NCBI RefSeq assembly: GCF_001467625.1
Contig: NZ_LNYB01000085.1
Span: forward strand, 348,564 to 412,563
Length of the DNA stretch: 64,000 nt
Direction of reading: 5' to 3'
Origin: Legionella feeleii
Lineage (GTDB): Bacteria > Pseudomonadota > Gammaproteobacteria > Legionellales > Legionellaceae
Shown: piece by piece, positions 17,346-28,059 of the stretch
Numbering within the stretch: position 1 is the stretch's first letter
Layout of the letters: every line of letters begins with the position of its first letter
The notes under the pieces: generated by a model
Databases searched by the model: none
The model's input: only the letters and a program-made list of their open reading frames with translations
Told to the model about the DNA's origin: nothing
Made by a program: the position numbers and the translations under genes

Positions 17346-19175
17346 TCAGACATTAGAAAATGTGATGTCTGGGTTCTGTTCTTGAAGGCGCTCGGCCATT
17401 TCCTTCGCCAGCTCATGATTGAACAATTCCTCAAACGCAAGAAAATCAAGCCAGTAGGTCTGTAATACCAACAGTCCCTTGTACCCCATCTCTAAATTGT
17501 TTGCTAATAATCGTTCAGCCACTTGTACAAATTGGTGATCATAATGTTGGTTAATTGGTTTTATAGGTACTGGCAAGTTAGCTAACATCTTCTCAAACGC
17601 TTTATTAAAATAGTGAGTAACTAACTTGGGTACCGGCAAATTGCCATCAAAAATACGATGATCAGCGCTGATAGATACAGGAAGAATATCCTGTGGTTCA
17701 AATTCTTGAGTCGCTTTATTCCATACCGGCTTACGTTCAACCTCTAACAGGGTAATTTTCATCGCTTCGGAAGAACGCAAAGGGGATTTGGTTCGTGCAT
17801 AACCGCAAAAACCGATATTACTTAAAGAGACAACGGAGTTTCCAGGCATGGGATAAGCGTAAAAATCATTTGCAAATTCATATAATCCTTTATTAACAAT
17901 AGCCTTTAGATGAGGATATTCTTGCTCAAGCTGCTCCCGCCTCTTGTAACAGTAAACCATCACTCTGACAATATTCCTTACTCTAACCGCTAACTCTTGT
18001 ACGGTTGTTTGGTGGCAGTTCTCAAAAACAATAGTCCCAATGTGATCGCCGCACTCCGGTAATTTTACAATTAAACCGACATAGGCTTCTTTACTCTGAT
18101 ACATTTTCTGATGGCTTAGAAAAGAACGGAAAGAATCATTCTCACTTATCCCCATGCTTATAGCGTGCATCATAAGCGTAGTAATTGTTTCCGGTGGGAA
18201 TTTCTTATTAAAAAAATCAATGCAACTTACATTGAGATTGAACTCACCTACCATAGTCGGATCACTGGGATTATCCCATTGAGTCATGAATACTTTGCGA
18301 ATAGGCGTCATTTCAATTTCATGGTTGAGTTCAGCATACCGCTGGATACGCGGGAAGAGCTCATGCGCAACTTTCATAAAAAAGTACCAATTTTCACTTG
18401 GCTCAAGCCCTATTTTCTTTATCTGCTCAGTATGTTTCTTATCCAGCTCTTGTAAAAATTCAATTGCACCATCAACGCCCTGTAATGCTACTACCGAAGC
18501 CACATATTTATATTGTAAAAATATATTGCTCAGTAATTGGTTTTCCAGATATTCAAGCTTGGTGCGCATAAGATCGTGCTCAGGTAGCCCAATATCACGA
18601 TATAAATCGGCCTCACATACATGTCGATGCTCATCATCGATAATAGTTGTAAATACTTTTTCCGCAATTCCCTGACGCTGCAGGCTTTTGAAAATTTCTT
18701 CAATCCACCCTTCCCCAATTAAATTTAATAAAACCACCGCAATCTTGGGGCAATCTTCATTACGAATAAAATTACACAGGTGTTCAATATTTTCGTTGTA
18801 TGCAGGTGGTAAAGCATGTGGTGCGCACAATAAATAAACAATTTTGGTGAAAACCATGCCATGGAAAATTTCATCCAGTAATTGAATTCTCATACGCTTT
18901 TGATCTTTGGGAGAGGACATCTTGGATTCGAATTTTAATGGCACCTGGATTGCTAAAACTTCCAATTGAGCCAATAAAGAGAACGTGTAGATATAAAACA
19001 ATTTATCATGCTTTAACTCGAAAGGAAGGCCATCCTTAAATAACTCGTCCATCCGGTTTTTAATCAATTCTTTTTCTTCGCTGGAAATACGGTTCCAACC
19101 CTCTAAAATCCATTGTTCAGAGCCCCAGGAAGGTCTCAATAGTTCGCTAAGTTCGTTCACGTATTCATCCAGCAT
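17346..19175 (-). CDS. Diiron ferritin-like domain fused to E2 acyltransferase-like domain (uncharacterised)
   Basis: A 609-residue protein with two recognisable parts. The N-terminal half is helical and carries a diiron carboxylate set: Glu71 or a nearby acid, Glu102-x-x-His105 (DEIFHG), Glu155/159, and Glu182-x-x-His185 (DDEHRHVCEA). Residues about 290-540 resemble the catalytic core of 2-oxoacid dehydrogenase E2 / chloramphenicol acetyltransferase folds, with SISADHRIFDG (His506, Asp510) matching the DHRxxDG active site. No lipoyl domain is present. A helical tail of about 70 residues ends the protein. Substrate and product are unknown. A Dot/Icm effector or a biosynthetic enzyme are both possible. 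It is monocistronic and divergent from dam. Confidence 0.7.
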   Translation of the reverse strand: MLDEYVNELSELLRPSWGSEQWILEGWNRISSEEKELIKNRMDELFKDGLPFELKHDKLFYIYTFSLLAQLEVLAIQVPLKFESKMSSPKDQKRMRIQLLDEIFHGMVFTKIVYLLCAPHALPPAYNENIEHLCNFIRNEDCPKIAVVLLNLIGEGWIEEIFKSLQRQGIAEKVFTTIIDDEHRHVCEADLYRDIGLPEHDLMRTKLEYLENQLLSNIFLQYKYVASVVALQGVDGAIEFLQELDKKHTEQIKKIGLEPSENWYFFMKVAHELFPRIQRYAELNHEIEMTPIRKVFMTQWDNPSDPTMVGEFNLNVSCIDFFNKKFPPETITTLMMHAISMGISENDSFRSFLSHQKMYQSKEAYVGLIVKLPECGDHIGTIVFENCHQTTVQELAVRVRNIVRVMVYCYKRREQLEQEYPHLKAIVNKGLYEFANDFYAYPMPGNSVVSLSNIGFCGYARTKSPLRSSEAMKITLLEVERKPVWNKATQEFEPQDILPVSISADHRIFDGNLPVPKLVTHYFNKAFEKMLANLPVPIKPINQHYDHQFVQVAERLLANNLEMGYKGLLVLQTYWLDFLAFEELFNHELAKEMAERLQEQNPDITFSNV

Positions 19176-19344
19176 CTAAATCGTAGTGCCTGAATCATAC
19201 CCACAGCAAGCAGACAGCGTCAACCATCACTCTCGCAGCCAGTGAACTGGCGATTACACAATTATTATAAAATTGACGCGACAGGATCTGGTTATTTATG
19301 CGATATTAAGTAATACTTCGCTGTAATAAATCAGTACTCTTCCT

Positions 19345-20160
19345 ATGATTAAAACCAAACCTTTCCTGAAATGGGCTGGCAGCAAATTTCGCTGTATTGA
19401 AACTATTTTAAACTCCTTACCTGCCGCAGAACGCCTCATCGAACCTTTTACTGGGTCTGGAGCAATTTTTGTTAACTCCCACTACAAAAATTATCTTTTA
19501 GCAGAAGAAAATAGTGATTTAATTGCCTTGTTTACCTGCTTGCAAAAAGAAGGCGAAGTATTTATTGATTATTGTGCCCGTTTTTTTGTAAGTGAAAATA
19601 ATTGCGCATCAAAATACTATCAATTACGCGAGGAATTTAATCAAAGTACCGATAAACGGTTGAGAGCGGCTTTATTTCTCTATTTAAACCGTCATGGCTA
19701 CAACGGTCTATGTCGCTATAACCGTAGAGGCTTATATAACGTTCCCTTTGGCCGCTACAGTAAACCTTATTTTCCACGCCTGGAAATGATTCACTTTCAG
19801 CAAAAAAGTCATTCAGCACAATTTGTTCAAGGTGATTTTCGTCAAACTTTTGCTCAAGCGCGTACAGGTGACCTGATTTATTGTGATCCACCTTATGTAC
19901 CTCTATCAGCAAGCGCCAATTTTGCTTCTTATACGAATAAAAAATTTAATGAAGCGGATCAAATTGACTTGGCCCAGCTTGCTATGGAAAGCGCTACTCG
20001 GGGTATCACTGTCGTTATTTCCAATCACGATACACCTTTTACCCGCCATCATTATCGTAACAGTCAAATGATATCCTTCCCAGTCAATCGCTTTATCAGC
20101 TGCCAGGGCAATAAGCGTCATCCTGCTCAGGAACTTGTAGCCGTATTTAGTCAACAATAA
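19345..20160 (+). CDS. dam: DNA adenine methyltransferase (Dam family)
   Basis: N6-adenine methyltransferase of 271 residues, expected to modify GATC. The SAM-binding motif FLKWAGSKFR lies at the N-terminus, FTGSGAIFVN follows, and the catalytic DPPY occurs near residue 185 (LIYCDPPYVPLS). Class D12 order and length match Dam of E. coli. No restriction endonuclease gene is adjacent, which favours an orphan Dam acting in replication timing, repair or gene regulation. It converges on an MFS gene with a perfect hairpin between them. Confidence 0.92.
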   Translation: MIKTKPFLKWAGSKFRCIETILNSLPAAERLIEPFTGSGAIFVNSHYKNYLLAEENSDLIALFTCLQKEGEVFIDYCARFFVSENNCASKYYQLREEFNQSTDKRLRAALFLYLNRHGYNGLCRYNRRGLYNVPFGRYSKPYFPRLEMIHFQQKSHSAQFVQGDFRQTFAQARTGDLIYCDPPYVPLSASANFASYTNKKFNEADQIDLAQLAMESATRGITVVISNHDTPFTRHHYRNSQMISFPVNRFISCQGNKRHPAQELVAVFSQQ

Positions 20161-20216
20161 ATTATTTATACTAATCAGAGTCAGCTTTCAGGCTCAGCAA
20201 AGTCTTGTTGAGTACA

Positions 20217-20240
20217 GCAAGTCCTTAGGCAAGGACTTGC
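20217..20240. terminator. Hairpin between dam and MFS gene
   Basis: GCAAGTCCTT (20217-20226), loop AGGC and AAGGACTTGC (20231-20240) make a perfect 10-bp stem between two convergent genes. It likely serves both strands, though U-tracts are weak. Confidence 0.55.
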
Positions 20241-20244
20241 CAGC

Positions 20245-21519
20245 TTAGTGAACAGTAGAACGAGCATCTTTCATAAAGAAAGCAAGAATAGTCACTAGAA
20301 GAAGGGAAAGTGGTAAAATTGATAAGGCAAGTTGATAATCCAAAACAGTATAGATATGTTCCCCATTTACAATCCGGCTATCACCAAATGTATCAAGCAA
20401 TTTACCAACTAAGGGCTGAAATACTACTCCACCCAGGGTAACAATCATGTTAACTGCGGCAAAGACAGTACCTGATAACTTGGCGCCGCTATTTTCTTTT
20501 CCCATGATAAAAACAATAATTTCAGTCGCGCTGAATACCCCATATAAAAATAACAAAATATTTAACCAGGTATAGGATAAGCCAGGGTAATAAAGCACAA
20601 AACTAATACAAATCAGGGCCATTATTGCACCAACGACCAAGGGCAATACTCGTCGACCACTTCTGTCGGAAAGATAACCAGCTAGAGGCGCCCCTACAGC
20701 CCAACCAAGAAACATCGCAGAAATAGTCCTTGCAGCCTCAATTTTAGTCAAATGATGTGCTTGCTCCAAATAAGTTTTTCCCCACAACTCACCGAATACT
20801 GATAAAGAAGTATAAAGACAAGCGCCGACGAACCCGATTAACCACACCTGCGGGGAAGATAAGACATGCCATACATTCCCAAAAAATTCCGGCCATGCAT
20901 AGCGATGGGTGGTATGCCCCTCGGGACCGTCTCGTACAACAAAGAAGATGATGACAGTGAGCACAGCACCAATAGTGACCATGAGGGATAAAACATGATA
21001 CCACCCCATCGCCAAAGAGATATCAGTAATTTTCATTTCGCCATATACCAGGCCCAACATACCTAATGTCGTAATTAAGCCGGCGACCAATGAAAAATAA
21101 CGGCGCGGCAACCAGTGCATTGCAAGCGATAAAACGCCGACAAAAGCAAAGGAAGAACCGAAGCCTACTAAGAAACGCCCGCCTCCCGCGATGAGCATTG
21201 AGGAGGTATCTGTAAACATCCACGAACCAAGTGCACAACAGAGACAGGCAAAAGTTAATAATCGTCGTGGACCAAAACGATCCATCAACATTCCCACCGG
21301 CAATTGCATGGGGGAATAGGCAAAATAATAAAATGCTGATAATTGCCCGAATGTAGTTGCGGAAATGTGACCAAAAGCAGCACTTAGCTCACTTTGCAAG
21401 GCTCCAGGTATGATTCGTAAGACGAATTCATAACAATAGAAAAAAGCCCCTACTGCACAGATTAAACTGCCAAGCAGGGCTTGGTGTCGAGTTATAGGTT
21501 TAGTTATCTGCATTAGCAT
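20245..21519 (-). CDS. MFS transporter (Pht-like)
   Basis: Inner-membrane transporter of 424 residues with about twelve helices and the MFS loop signature GMLMDRFGPRRLL after helix 2. The N-terminus YCYEFVLRIIPGAL is of the kind seen in the Legionella Pht group of nutrient transporters, which import amino acids or nucleosides. Its start overlaps the stop of the upstream MFS gene by 20 bases, so the two are translationally coupled. The substrate is unknown. An AAGGAAA ribosome site lies inside the upstream gene. Confidence 0.82.
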   Translation of the reverse strand: MLMQITKPITRHQALLGSLICAVGAFFYCYEFVLRIIPGALQSELSAAFGHISATTFGQLSAFYYFAYSPMQLPVGMLMDRFGPRRLLTFACLCCALGSWMFTDTSSMLIAGGGRFLVGFGSSFAFVGVLSLAMHWLPRRYFSLVAGLITTLGMLGLVYGEMKITDISLAMGWYHVLSLMVTIGAVLTVIIFFVVRDGPEGHTTHRYAWPEFFGNVWHVLSSPQVWLIGFVGACLYTSLSVFGELWGKTYLEQAHHLTKIEAARTISAMFLGWAVGAPLAGYLSDRSGRRVLPLVVGAIMALICISFVLYYPGLSYTWLNILLFLYGVFSATEIIVFIMGKENSGAKLSGTVFAAVNMIVTLGGVVFQPLVGKLLDTFGDSRIVNGEHIYTVLDYQLALSILPLSLLLVTILAFFMKDARSTVH

Positions 21520-22792
21520 AAGTTTCCTTCAAAAAGAAGGTTAAAATGGCAGCAATGATTATGCCGATTGGAATAATTGATAAAGCAAATTGATAATCAT
21601 CTGCTGTATACAATTGTTGTAATTTATCCACAGACACCTCTTGTAAAGGCAGACTGGCCATGTGAGTAGATAAACTGAAATCCAGTAAACGCCCGACTAG
21701 AGGTTGCAAAAACATCGCCCCCAACATCACAATCATATTAGTCATGGCCATTGCTGTCCCGGCCGCCTCGTTGGGACTTAATTCACGGCCTACGGCAAAA
21801 ACGATACACTGTGCGCTATACAACAGCCCCAGAAGAAACATTAACGCGCCAATATGTGATTCTGTCAGGCCTGGCATATACAGAACGATCATCATCACAA
21901 TTCCTGCACCTGCCGCACCAAATAACATAGGTGGTTTACGACGCTTTAATTTATCCGATAGATAGCCCATCAAGGGTGCACCGATTGTAAATCCTAAAAA
22001 TAATAGTGAATTGGCAAAATCTGCACTTGCTTGCGACAAGCCATGCGCATGCTTCAAATAAGGAATTCCCCACAACTCAGCAAAAACCGTTGTTGGCAAA
22101 TACACTAAACAGCCGAACATACCGTTAATCCATATTTGGCTATTTTTAGCAATAAGTCCTAAATCGATCATGCTCTTTTTAAAATTCTCTACTGTACCGC
22201 TGCGTCGTTGATGGCTTTTCTTATCTCGGATACCAAACCATAAAATAATGGCTAAACCAATACCAAAATAAGCGGTTAAATTGACTGTCTCACGCCAACC
22301 TACGTTTATAACCAGAGTACCCAGCAAATTATCACCGATCATCGCACCAATCGTACCCAGGGCAGCAGCCAAACCAGAAACCATTGCCAGCTTATTTTCA
22401 GGCAACCATATTGTGGCAAGTTTTAATACACCAACGAAAGCGAAAGCAGAACCAAAGCCGACCAGAAAACGTCCAGTCGCCGCTATCCAGAATACGGTCG
22501 TACCTGCAAAGATAAACGTTCCTACAACACAGATAAGGCAAGCGATGGTTATCAAAAGCCTCGGGCCATAACGATCGAGGAGCACACCAACCGGTATCTG
22601 TAAAGGAACATAGGCATAGTAATAAAATGCCGAAAGCAAGCCAAACCCGGTAGCAGACAAATTAAAGTGTTCACGTAGGGCAGGCTCCATGACACTGGGA
22701 GAAATTCGCAAAAAGTATTCATAACTGTAATAAACGGCGCCAAGACCACAAATTAACCAGGCAGCCAACAAATATTTTTTATCATTCTTCAT
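21500..22792 (-). CDS. MFS transporter (Pht-like), paralog
   Basis: A 430-residue, twelve-helix MFS protein. The motif GVLLDRYGPRLLI follows helix 2, and the N-terminal YYSYEYFLRISPSVM stretch is typical of the Pht-like group. It is the first gene of an overlapping pair with another paralog, lying 49 bases downstream of the malic enzyme gene on the same strand. The pairing recalls phtA/phtB-type arrangements, but I cannot assign a substrate. Placement after malic enzyme may hint at a carbon or amino acid source (inference). Confidence 0.82.
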   Translation of the reverse strand: MKNDKKYLLAAWLICGLGAVYYSYEYFLRISPSVMEPALREHFNLSATGFGLLSAFYYYAYVPLQIPVGVLLDRYGPRLLITIACLICVVGTFIFAGTTVFWIAATGRFLVGFGSAFAFVGVLKLATIWLPENKLAMVSGLAAALGTIGAMIGDNLLGTLVINVGWRETVNLTAYFGIGLAIILWFGIRDKKSHQRRSGTVENFKKSMIDLGLIAKNSQIWINGMFGCLVYLPTTVFAELWGIPYLKHAHGLSQASADFANSLLFLGFTIGAPLMGYLSDKLKRRKPPMLFGAAGAGIVMMIVLYMPGLTESHIGALMFLLGLLYSAQCIVFAVGRELSPNEAAGTAMAMTNMIVMLGAMFLQPLVGRLLDFSLSTHMASLPLQEVSVDKLQQLYTADDYQFALSIIPIGIIIAAILTFFLKETYANADN

Positions 22793-22841
22793 TCGGAAAT
22801 GGACTCCTTCATTAATTGGTTAGGCATGACGCCTCAGTAAA

Positions 22842-24110
22842 TTAATACTTTTCAGCAAGATCAACCCGGCTGACACCGCTTGCGATAGCAGCCTTTGCCA
22901 CAGCAAACGCAACTCGTTCCTTCAGGCGGGGATCAATAGGTTTTGGGATGATATAATGCGGGCCAAAATCCCAATTGACTACACCGGGATAATTGTCTTT
23001 GACAACTTGGGGAACAGGCTCTTGCGCCAGTTGGCGAATCGCTTCAACAGCTGCAATCTGCATTGATTGATTGATACAGGTCGCACGAACATCTAAAGCA
23101 CCACGGAAGATGTACGGAAAGCAAAGTACATTATTAACCTGGTTAGGGAAATCGCTTCTGCCAGTTGCAATAATTAAATCGTCACGAACCTGATGGGCAA
23201 TTTCAGGTCTAATTTCTGGATCTGGATTGGACAAAGCAAAAATGACTGGTTTAGGTGCCATCAATTGCAGAAGCTCTGCACTCAGTAAATCAGGCTTCGC
23301 TACACCTATAAATACATCTGCATCCACCAAAGCATCAGCCAGCGTACGTCGTGGGGTAGTACGTGCAAAAGCAAACTTATAAGGGTTTAAGTCTTCTCGC
23401 CCTGTATGGATTACACCTTTCGTATCTAAAAGCAACATTTTTTCTTTATCAGCGCCAAGAGCAACGAGTAAACGCATAGACGCTAAACCAGCTGCACCGG
23501 CTCCGATACACACAATGTTTGCTTCAGAAAGCTTCTTTCCCTGTAAATCCAGGGCATTCAACAAACCAGCCGCAACAACAATTGCGGTACCATGCTGATC
23601 GTCATGAAAGACAGGAATATCCAATTGTTCTATCAACGCTTGTTCGATTTCAAAACATTCAGGCGCTTTGATATCTTCCAGGTTAATACCACCAAAAGTT
23701 GGGGAAATACGTTTTGCAGTAGCAATAAAAGCTTGAGGATTTTCTGCGGCGACTTCAATATCAAACACATCGATATCTGCAAAACGTTTAAATAAAACCG
23801 CCTTCCCTTCCATGACTGGCTTAGCGGCTAATGGACCAACATCACCTAACCCAAGTACTGCCGTACCATTGGTCATCACGGCCACTAAATTCCCTTTGGT
23901 TGTATAACGATAGGCATCTTCAGGGTTCTCTGCAATAGCGAGTACTGGTTTAGCTACACCTGGCGTATAAGCAAGCGACAAATCATCTTGTGAATTCGTT
24001 GGCTTGGTCACATGCACACCTAGTTTTCCCGGAGTGGGGAATTCATGGTAGTGCAGAGCACGCTGCTTCAATACATCTTTATCCAAAGTACGTCCCCTCT
24101 TTTCAAACAA
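22842..24110 (-). CDS. NAD(P)-dependent malic enzyme
   Basis: Oxidative decarboxylation of malate to pyruvate, giving NAD(P)H. The 422-residue protein has the malic N-domain with [10 protein letters not shown], the metal/substrate segment [12 protein letters not shown] (about 160-172) and a Rossmann domain with [15 protein letters not shown]. It lacks the C-terminal phosphotransacetylase-like domain of long MaeB proteins. Whether NAD or NADP is used is not clear from the sequence; short bacterial forms differ. It lies upstream of the two Pht-like transporters and may share a transcript with them. Confidence 0.92.
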   Translation of the reverse strand: MFEKRGRTLDKDVLKQRALHYHEFPTPGKLGVHVTKPTNSQDDLSLAYTPGVAKPVLAIAENPEDAYRYTTKGNLVAVMTNGTAVLGLGDVGPLAAKPVMEGKAVLFKRFADIDVFDIEVAAENPQAFIATAKRISPTFGGINLEDIKAPECFEIEQALIEQLDIPVFHDDQHGTAIVVAAGLLNALDLQGKKLSEANIVCIGAGAAGLASMRLLVALGADKEKMLLLDTKGVIHTGREDLNPYKFAFARTTPRRTLADALVDADVFIGVAKPDLLSAELLQLMAPKPVIFALSNPDPEIRPEIAHQVRDDLIIATGRSDFPNQVNNVLCFPYIFRGALDVRATCINQSMQIAAVEAIRQLAQEPVPQVVKDNYPGVVNWDFGPHYIIPKPIDPRLKERVAFAVAKAAIASGVSRVDLAEKY

Positions 24111-24159
24111 CCCGGCGAAAAATCATATAGAAAAATGCTAGGGATGAATAGTCATTTTG

Positions 24160-24187
24160 AAAAAAAAAGGCGCAATTTCATTGCGCC
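24160..24187 (-). terminator. Rho-independent terminator of rpmE
   Basis: On the minus strand an 8-bp stem (24180-24187 with 24169-24176, 3-base loop) is followed directly by a run of T residues (24160-24168). It lies 30 bases after the rpmE stop and is the clearest intrinsic terminator in the window. Confidence 0.85.
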
Positions 24188-24216
24188 CAAATACTTTTTT
24201 AACTCTGCAACAACGA

Positions 24217-24429
24217 TTACGCGCTCTTCTTTTTCTGATAACGATCGCGGAATTTCTGTACACGACCGCCAGTATCAACTAATTTTTGCTTTCCAGTATA
24301 AAATGGATGGCATTGGGCGCAAACCTCGATAGTCAGATCACGACCCAAGGTTGAACCTGTTTCAAAGGTGTGGCCACAACTGCAGGTCACATTAATCGTT
24401 TTATAATCAGGATGAATTGAGGCTTTCAT
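24217..24429 (-). CDS. rpmE: 50S ribosomal protein L31 (zinc-binding form)
   Basis: Ribosomal protein of 70 residues beginning [16 protein letters not shown]. The cysteines in TCSCGHTF and [14 protein letters not shown] form the zinc site of the C+ type L31, which can release zinc under starvation while a C- paralog replaces it. I set the start at 24429 rather than at the longer in-frame candidate at 24489, because L31 proteins start at this methionine and a GAGAG ribosome site precedes it. A strong terminator follows. Confidence 0.94.
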   Translation of the reverse strand: MKASIHPDYKTINVTCSCGHTFETGSTLGRDLTIEVCAQCHPFYTGKQKLVDTGGRVQKFRDRYQKKKSA

Positions 24430-24535
24430 AATACCACTCTCTTTGTTTTCAAAACGAGTATCGCCACCTGAACCGCTGTCAAGCACCATACTCTCTATAA
24501 ATGACGCGCAACATTACCAGAAATACTATTATAGA

Positions 24536-25285
24536 TCAATTTTTTCCCGCTGGTAAAAGACGTCCTTCCTCAAAAAAAGTTACTTTGCCCGTTTTAATAT
24601 CATGCAATCCAGCAACAATGCCTACCTCGCCCTTGGCTAATAACTCTTTAATAATAGGGCTTTGCTCTTGAATTTGTTTGACTACGTGCAAAGCATTGTT
24701 TTTAGCAATGGCATCGACTAATTCAGCTTTATCACAATCCTGAGTGCCCAGGTCTTTTTCTGTAGGTGCGACTACCGGTTTGATCTTCGCCAGAACATGG
24801 TCCAAATGCCCTAAATTAACATTATGGCAAGCACCCGCTACAGCCCCACAGGAAGTATGCCCAAGAACAACAATCAAACGTGAGCCAACGGCCTTGGTAG
24901 CGAATTCCAAACTACCCAAAATATCTTCATTCAAAACATTGCCTGCTACACGTAAAGTAAATAAATCAGCCAGTCCTTGATCAAAAAATAATTCTGGAAC
25001 GCTACGTGAATCCATGCAATTCAGCACCACAGCCCAAGGAAATTGGCCATAAGAAGCTTGCTTTGCCTGGGCAAGATAATTACGTTGACGCATATTGTTA
25101 GTTAGGAAGCGTTGATTACCTTCTTTCAAACGCAGCAAAGCCTCCTTGGGAGACATCGCTTGCTGTGTAGTTGCCGATGTTACTTTTTTTTGCATCATCA
25201 ACGCTTCTTCAGCGGATTTAGCGGCCCAAACCCCGGTGCTCAATAGAAAAACTGCACTAGCTAAAAGCCCTGTCCTAATATTCAT
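24536..25285 (-). CDS. Periplasmic beta-class carbonic anhydrase
   Basis: Reversible hydration of CO2 to bicarbonate. The 249-residue protein begins with a signal peptide (about 1-21, ending GVWAA), so the enzyme should act in the periplasm. Zinc and catalytic residues are visible in LNCMDSRSVPE (Cys, Asp-Arg pair) and GHTSCGAVAGA (His and Cys). A helical arm of about 50 residues precedes the core. It differs from the cytoplasmic form at 58847, which has a C-terminal extension and no signal peptide. It is monocistronic. Confidence 0.9.
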   Translation of the reverse strand: MNIRTGLLASAVFLLSTGVWAAKSAEEALMMQKKVTSATTQQAMSPKEALLRLKEGNQRFLTNNMRQRNYLAQAKQASYGQFPWAVVLNCMDSRSVPELFFDQGLADLFTLRVAGNVLNEDILGSLEFATKAVGSRLIVVLGHTSCGAVAGACHNVNLGHLDHVLAKIKPVVAPTEKDLGTQDCDKAELVDAIAKNNALHVVKQIQEQSPIIKELLAKGEVGIVAGLHDIKTGKVTFFEEGRLLPAGKN

Positions 25286-25354
25286 TGTTACGTCCTTATA
25301 CGAATTATGGTTATCAACAGTACAAACGGTAACTAGTTTACAATGAAACTGCCA

Positions 25355-26131
25355 TTAAATACGATCATTAATCTCAACCCAAACTGGCGCATGATCAGAA
25401 GGGCGCTCTGCTTTACGAGGCTCTTTATCAATACCTGCCTGCATACAGAGGGCCTTTAGTGCTTCACTCAGCAGGATATGATCAATACGTAATCCCCGAT
25501 TGCGCCTAAAAGCAGCTGCGCGATAATCCCACCAGCTAAAGGCTTGCTCTTCCTGCGGAAAATAACGGAAACTGTCCGTTAAGCCTAAATTTAATAAAGT
25601 AGTAAACGCTTCTCGCTCCAGAGGACTGACTAATACCTGCCCTACCCATTCCAATGGATCGTGCACATCCTTATCTTCAGGGGCAATATTAAAATCACCG
25701 ACAACAGCAAGCTTTGGATAAAGTAGCATTTGTTCCTTAATAAATGCCGTCACTTTTTCCAGCCAATCAAGCTTATAACGATATTTCTCTGAAGTTAACT
25801 CGGATCCATTCGGTACGTAAAGATTGATAAGACGAAGTTCTCCTATCGTCGCTGCTAAAATTCGACGTTGGGGATCAATTAAATTTGGAATATCGGTAAT
25901 CACATCGTTCAGGGGATAACGGCTGATAATCGCAACACCGTTATAGGTTTTTTGCCCAGCATAAACAACCTCATAGCCACACTCAGTAAACGCTTCTTTG
26001 GGGAAGCTTTCATCAACCAATTTAATTTCCTGCAAAGCCAAGATATCGATCGCTGATGAAGCAAGCCAAGTTAAAACCTGATCTAACCGAATTTTCAGCG
26101 AATTGACATTCCAACTGGCAAGCTTAATCAC
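25355..26131 (-). CDS. Exodeoxyribonuclease III family protein, second copy
   Basis: AP endonuclease / 3'-5' exonuclease of the EEP superfamily, 258 residues. Motifs: SWNVNSLKIRL (Asn), LALQEIKLVD (catalytic metal Glu), VVGDFNIAPEDKDVHD, FSWWDYR and RPSDHAPVWVE (general-base His). All are intact. The start overlaps the end of another exonuclease III gene by eight bases. The two proteins are clearly paralogous but diverged. Tandem xth genes of this kind imply distinct substrates, for example abasic sites against blocked 3' ends (inference). Confidence 0.88.
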   Translation of the reverse strand: MIKLASWNVNSLKIRLDQVLTWLASSAIDILALQEIKLVDESFPKEAFTECGYEVVYAGQKTYNGVAIISRYPLNDVITDIPNLIDPQRRILAATIGELRLINLYVPNGSELTSEKYRYKLDWLEKVTAFIKEQMLLYPKLAVVGDFNIAPEDKDVHDPLEWVGQVLVSPLEREAFTTLLNLGLTDSFRYFPQEEQAFSWWDYRAAAFRRNRGLRIDHILLSEALKALCMQAGIDKEPRKAERPSDHAPVWVEINDRI

Positions 26132-26909
26132 ACCAATCCCCCTTATATTCGATAATCAAGGGAGCATGATCAGACCAGCGTACTTCACGAGCAACACTGA
26201 CCTTACTGACACTATCGATTAAACCAGGCGTAATGACTTGATAATCAATCCGCCACCCGATGTTTTTATCCCAAGCCCCGCGACTGCGGTAGGACCACCA
26301 TGTATATTGTTCTTCTTCTTGATTTAATACTCGAAAAGCATCTACAAATCCTAAAGCTCCAAAAAGATGATCCATCCACTCACGTTCTTCAGGCAGAAAA
26401 CCAGAATTTTTTTGGTTACCGCGCCAATTTTTTAAATCAATTTTTTTATGAGCGATATTGTAATCACCACACAGAATCAGTTCACGGCCTTCATTTTTCA
26501 GGATTTTCAGATGATTGGCAAAACGCTCTAAAAAATCATATTTCACAGCTTGTCGGCCTTCTCCACTCGTTCCCGACGGCAGATAAAGGGAAATCACACT
26601 TAAACGCGGGTAATCAAATTGAATATAACGGCCTTCAGTATCACAATAATCGAAACCTAAACCCTTTATTACTTTTAAAGGCTTATGACGAGCATAGATT
26701 GCCACGCCGCTGTAACCTTTTTTCTGGGCATCATAATATTCACAAAAATAATCACGTGGATAATACAGTTCTTCTGGCAACAACTGTGATACCTGGGCTT
26801 TTGTTTCCTGAAGGCAAACAAAATCAGCATTCTGGGTAGCTAGCCAGTCATAAAATCCGTTCCGAGCTGCCGCTCGAACCCCATTGGCATTAAAACTGAT
26901 TATTTTCAC
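26124..26909 (-). CDS. Exodeoxyribonuclease III family protein, first copy
   Basis: EEP-superfamily DNA repair nuclease of 261 residues. Motifs: SFNANGVRAAARNG, FVCLQETKAQ (metal Glu), LCGDYNIAHKKIDLKN, YTWWSYR and RWSDHAPLIIEY. It leads a two-gene overlapping unit with its paralog downstream. Base excision repair after oxidative damage is the expected role. Either of the two could be the functional equivalent of E. coli XthA; both keep the full active site. Confidence 0.88.
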   Translation of the reverse strand: MKIISFNANGVRAAARNGFYDWLATQNADFVCLQETKAQVSQLLPEELYYPRDYFCEYYDAQKKGYSGVAIYARHKPLKVIKGLGFDYCDTEGRYIQFDYPRLSVISLYLPSGTSGEGRQAVKYDFLERFANHLKILKNEGRELILCGDYNIAHKKIDLKNWRGNQKNSGFLPEEREWMDHLFGALGFVDAFRVLNQEEEQYTWWSYRSRGAWDKNIGWRIDYQVITPGLIDSVSKVSVAREVRWSDHAPLIIEYKGDWCD

Positions 26910-26967
26910 GTGTTAATCACCGATAAAAATTAGTGACCTTACTTAGGTCTTGGTTAGAATCATACAT

Positions 26968-27910
<943 letters not shown>

Positions 27911-27977
27911 GCCTCAATCCTCAATAAAAAGACTGAGTATAACAAAGATCATTTTATCGTCCATAAAGTGAATTAAG

Positions 27978-27996
27978 ATGATTTAATTAAAATCAT
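27978..27996. promoter_or_regulatory. AT-rich palindrome upstream of MFS gene
   Basis: ATGATTT, a 5-base centre and AAATCAT form a perfect 7-bp dyad in the divergent region between arsC and the MFS gene. A TATAAT (28021-28026) lies 24 bases further on. Operator function is only suggested by position. Confidence 0.3.
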
Positions 27997-28059
27997 GGTG
28001 AATATACATGAGTCTTAATGTATAATGACTACCCCCTTTTAAAATCATGTGAGACTGGT

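Noticed and set aside
26300-26839. 179-codon open frame opposite the first exonuclease III gene
   Set aside because: Mirror of a well-supported gene with an intact active site; no independent support.
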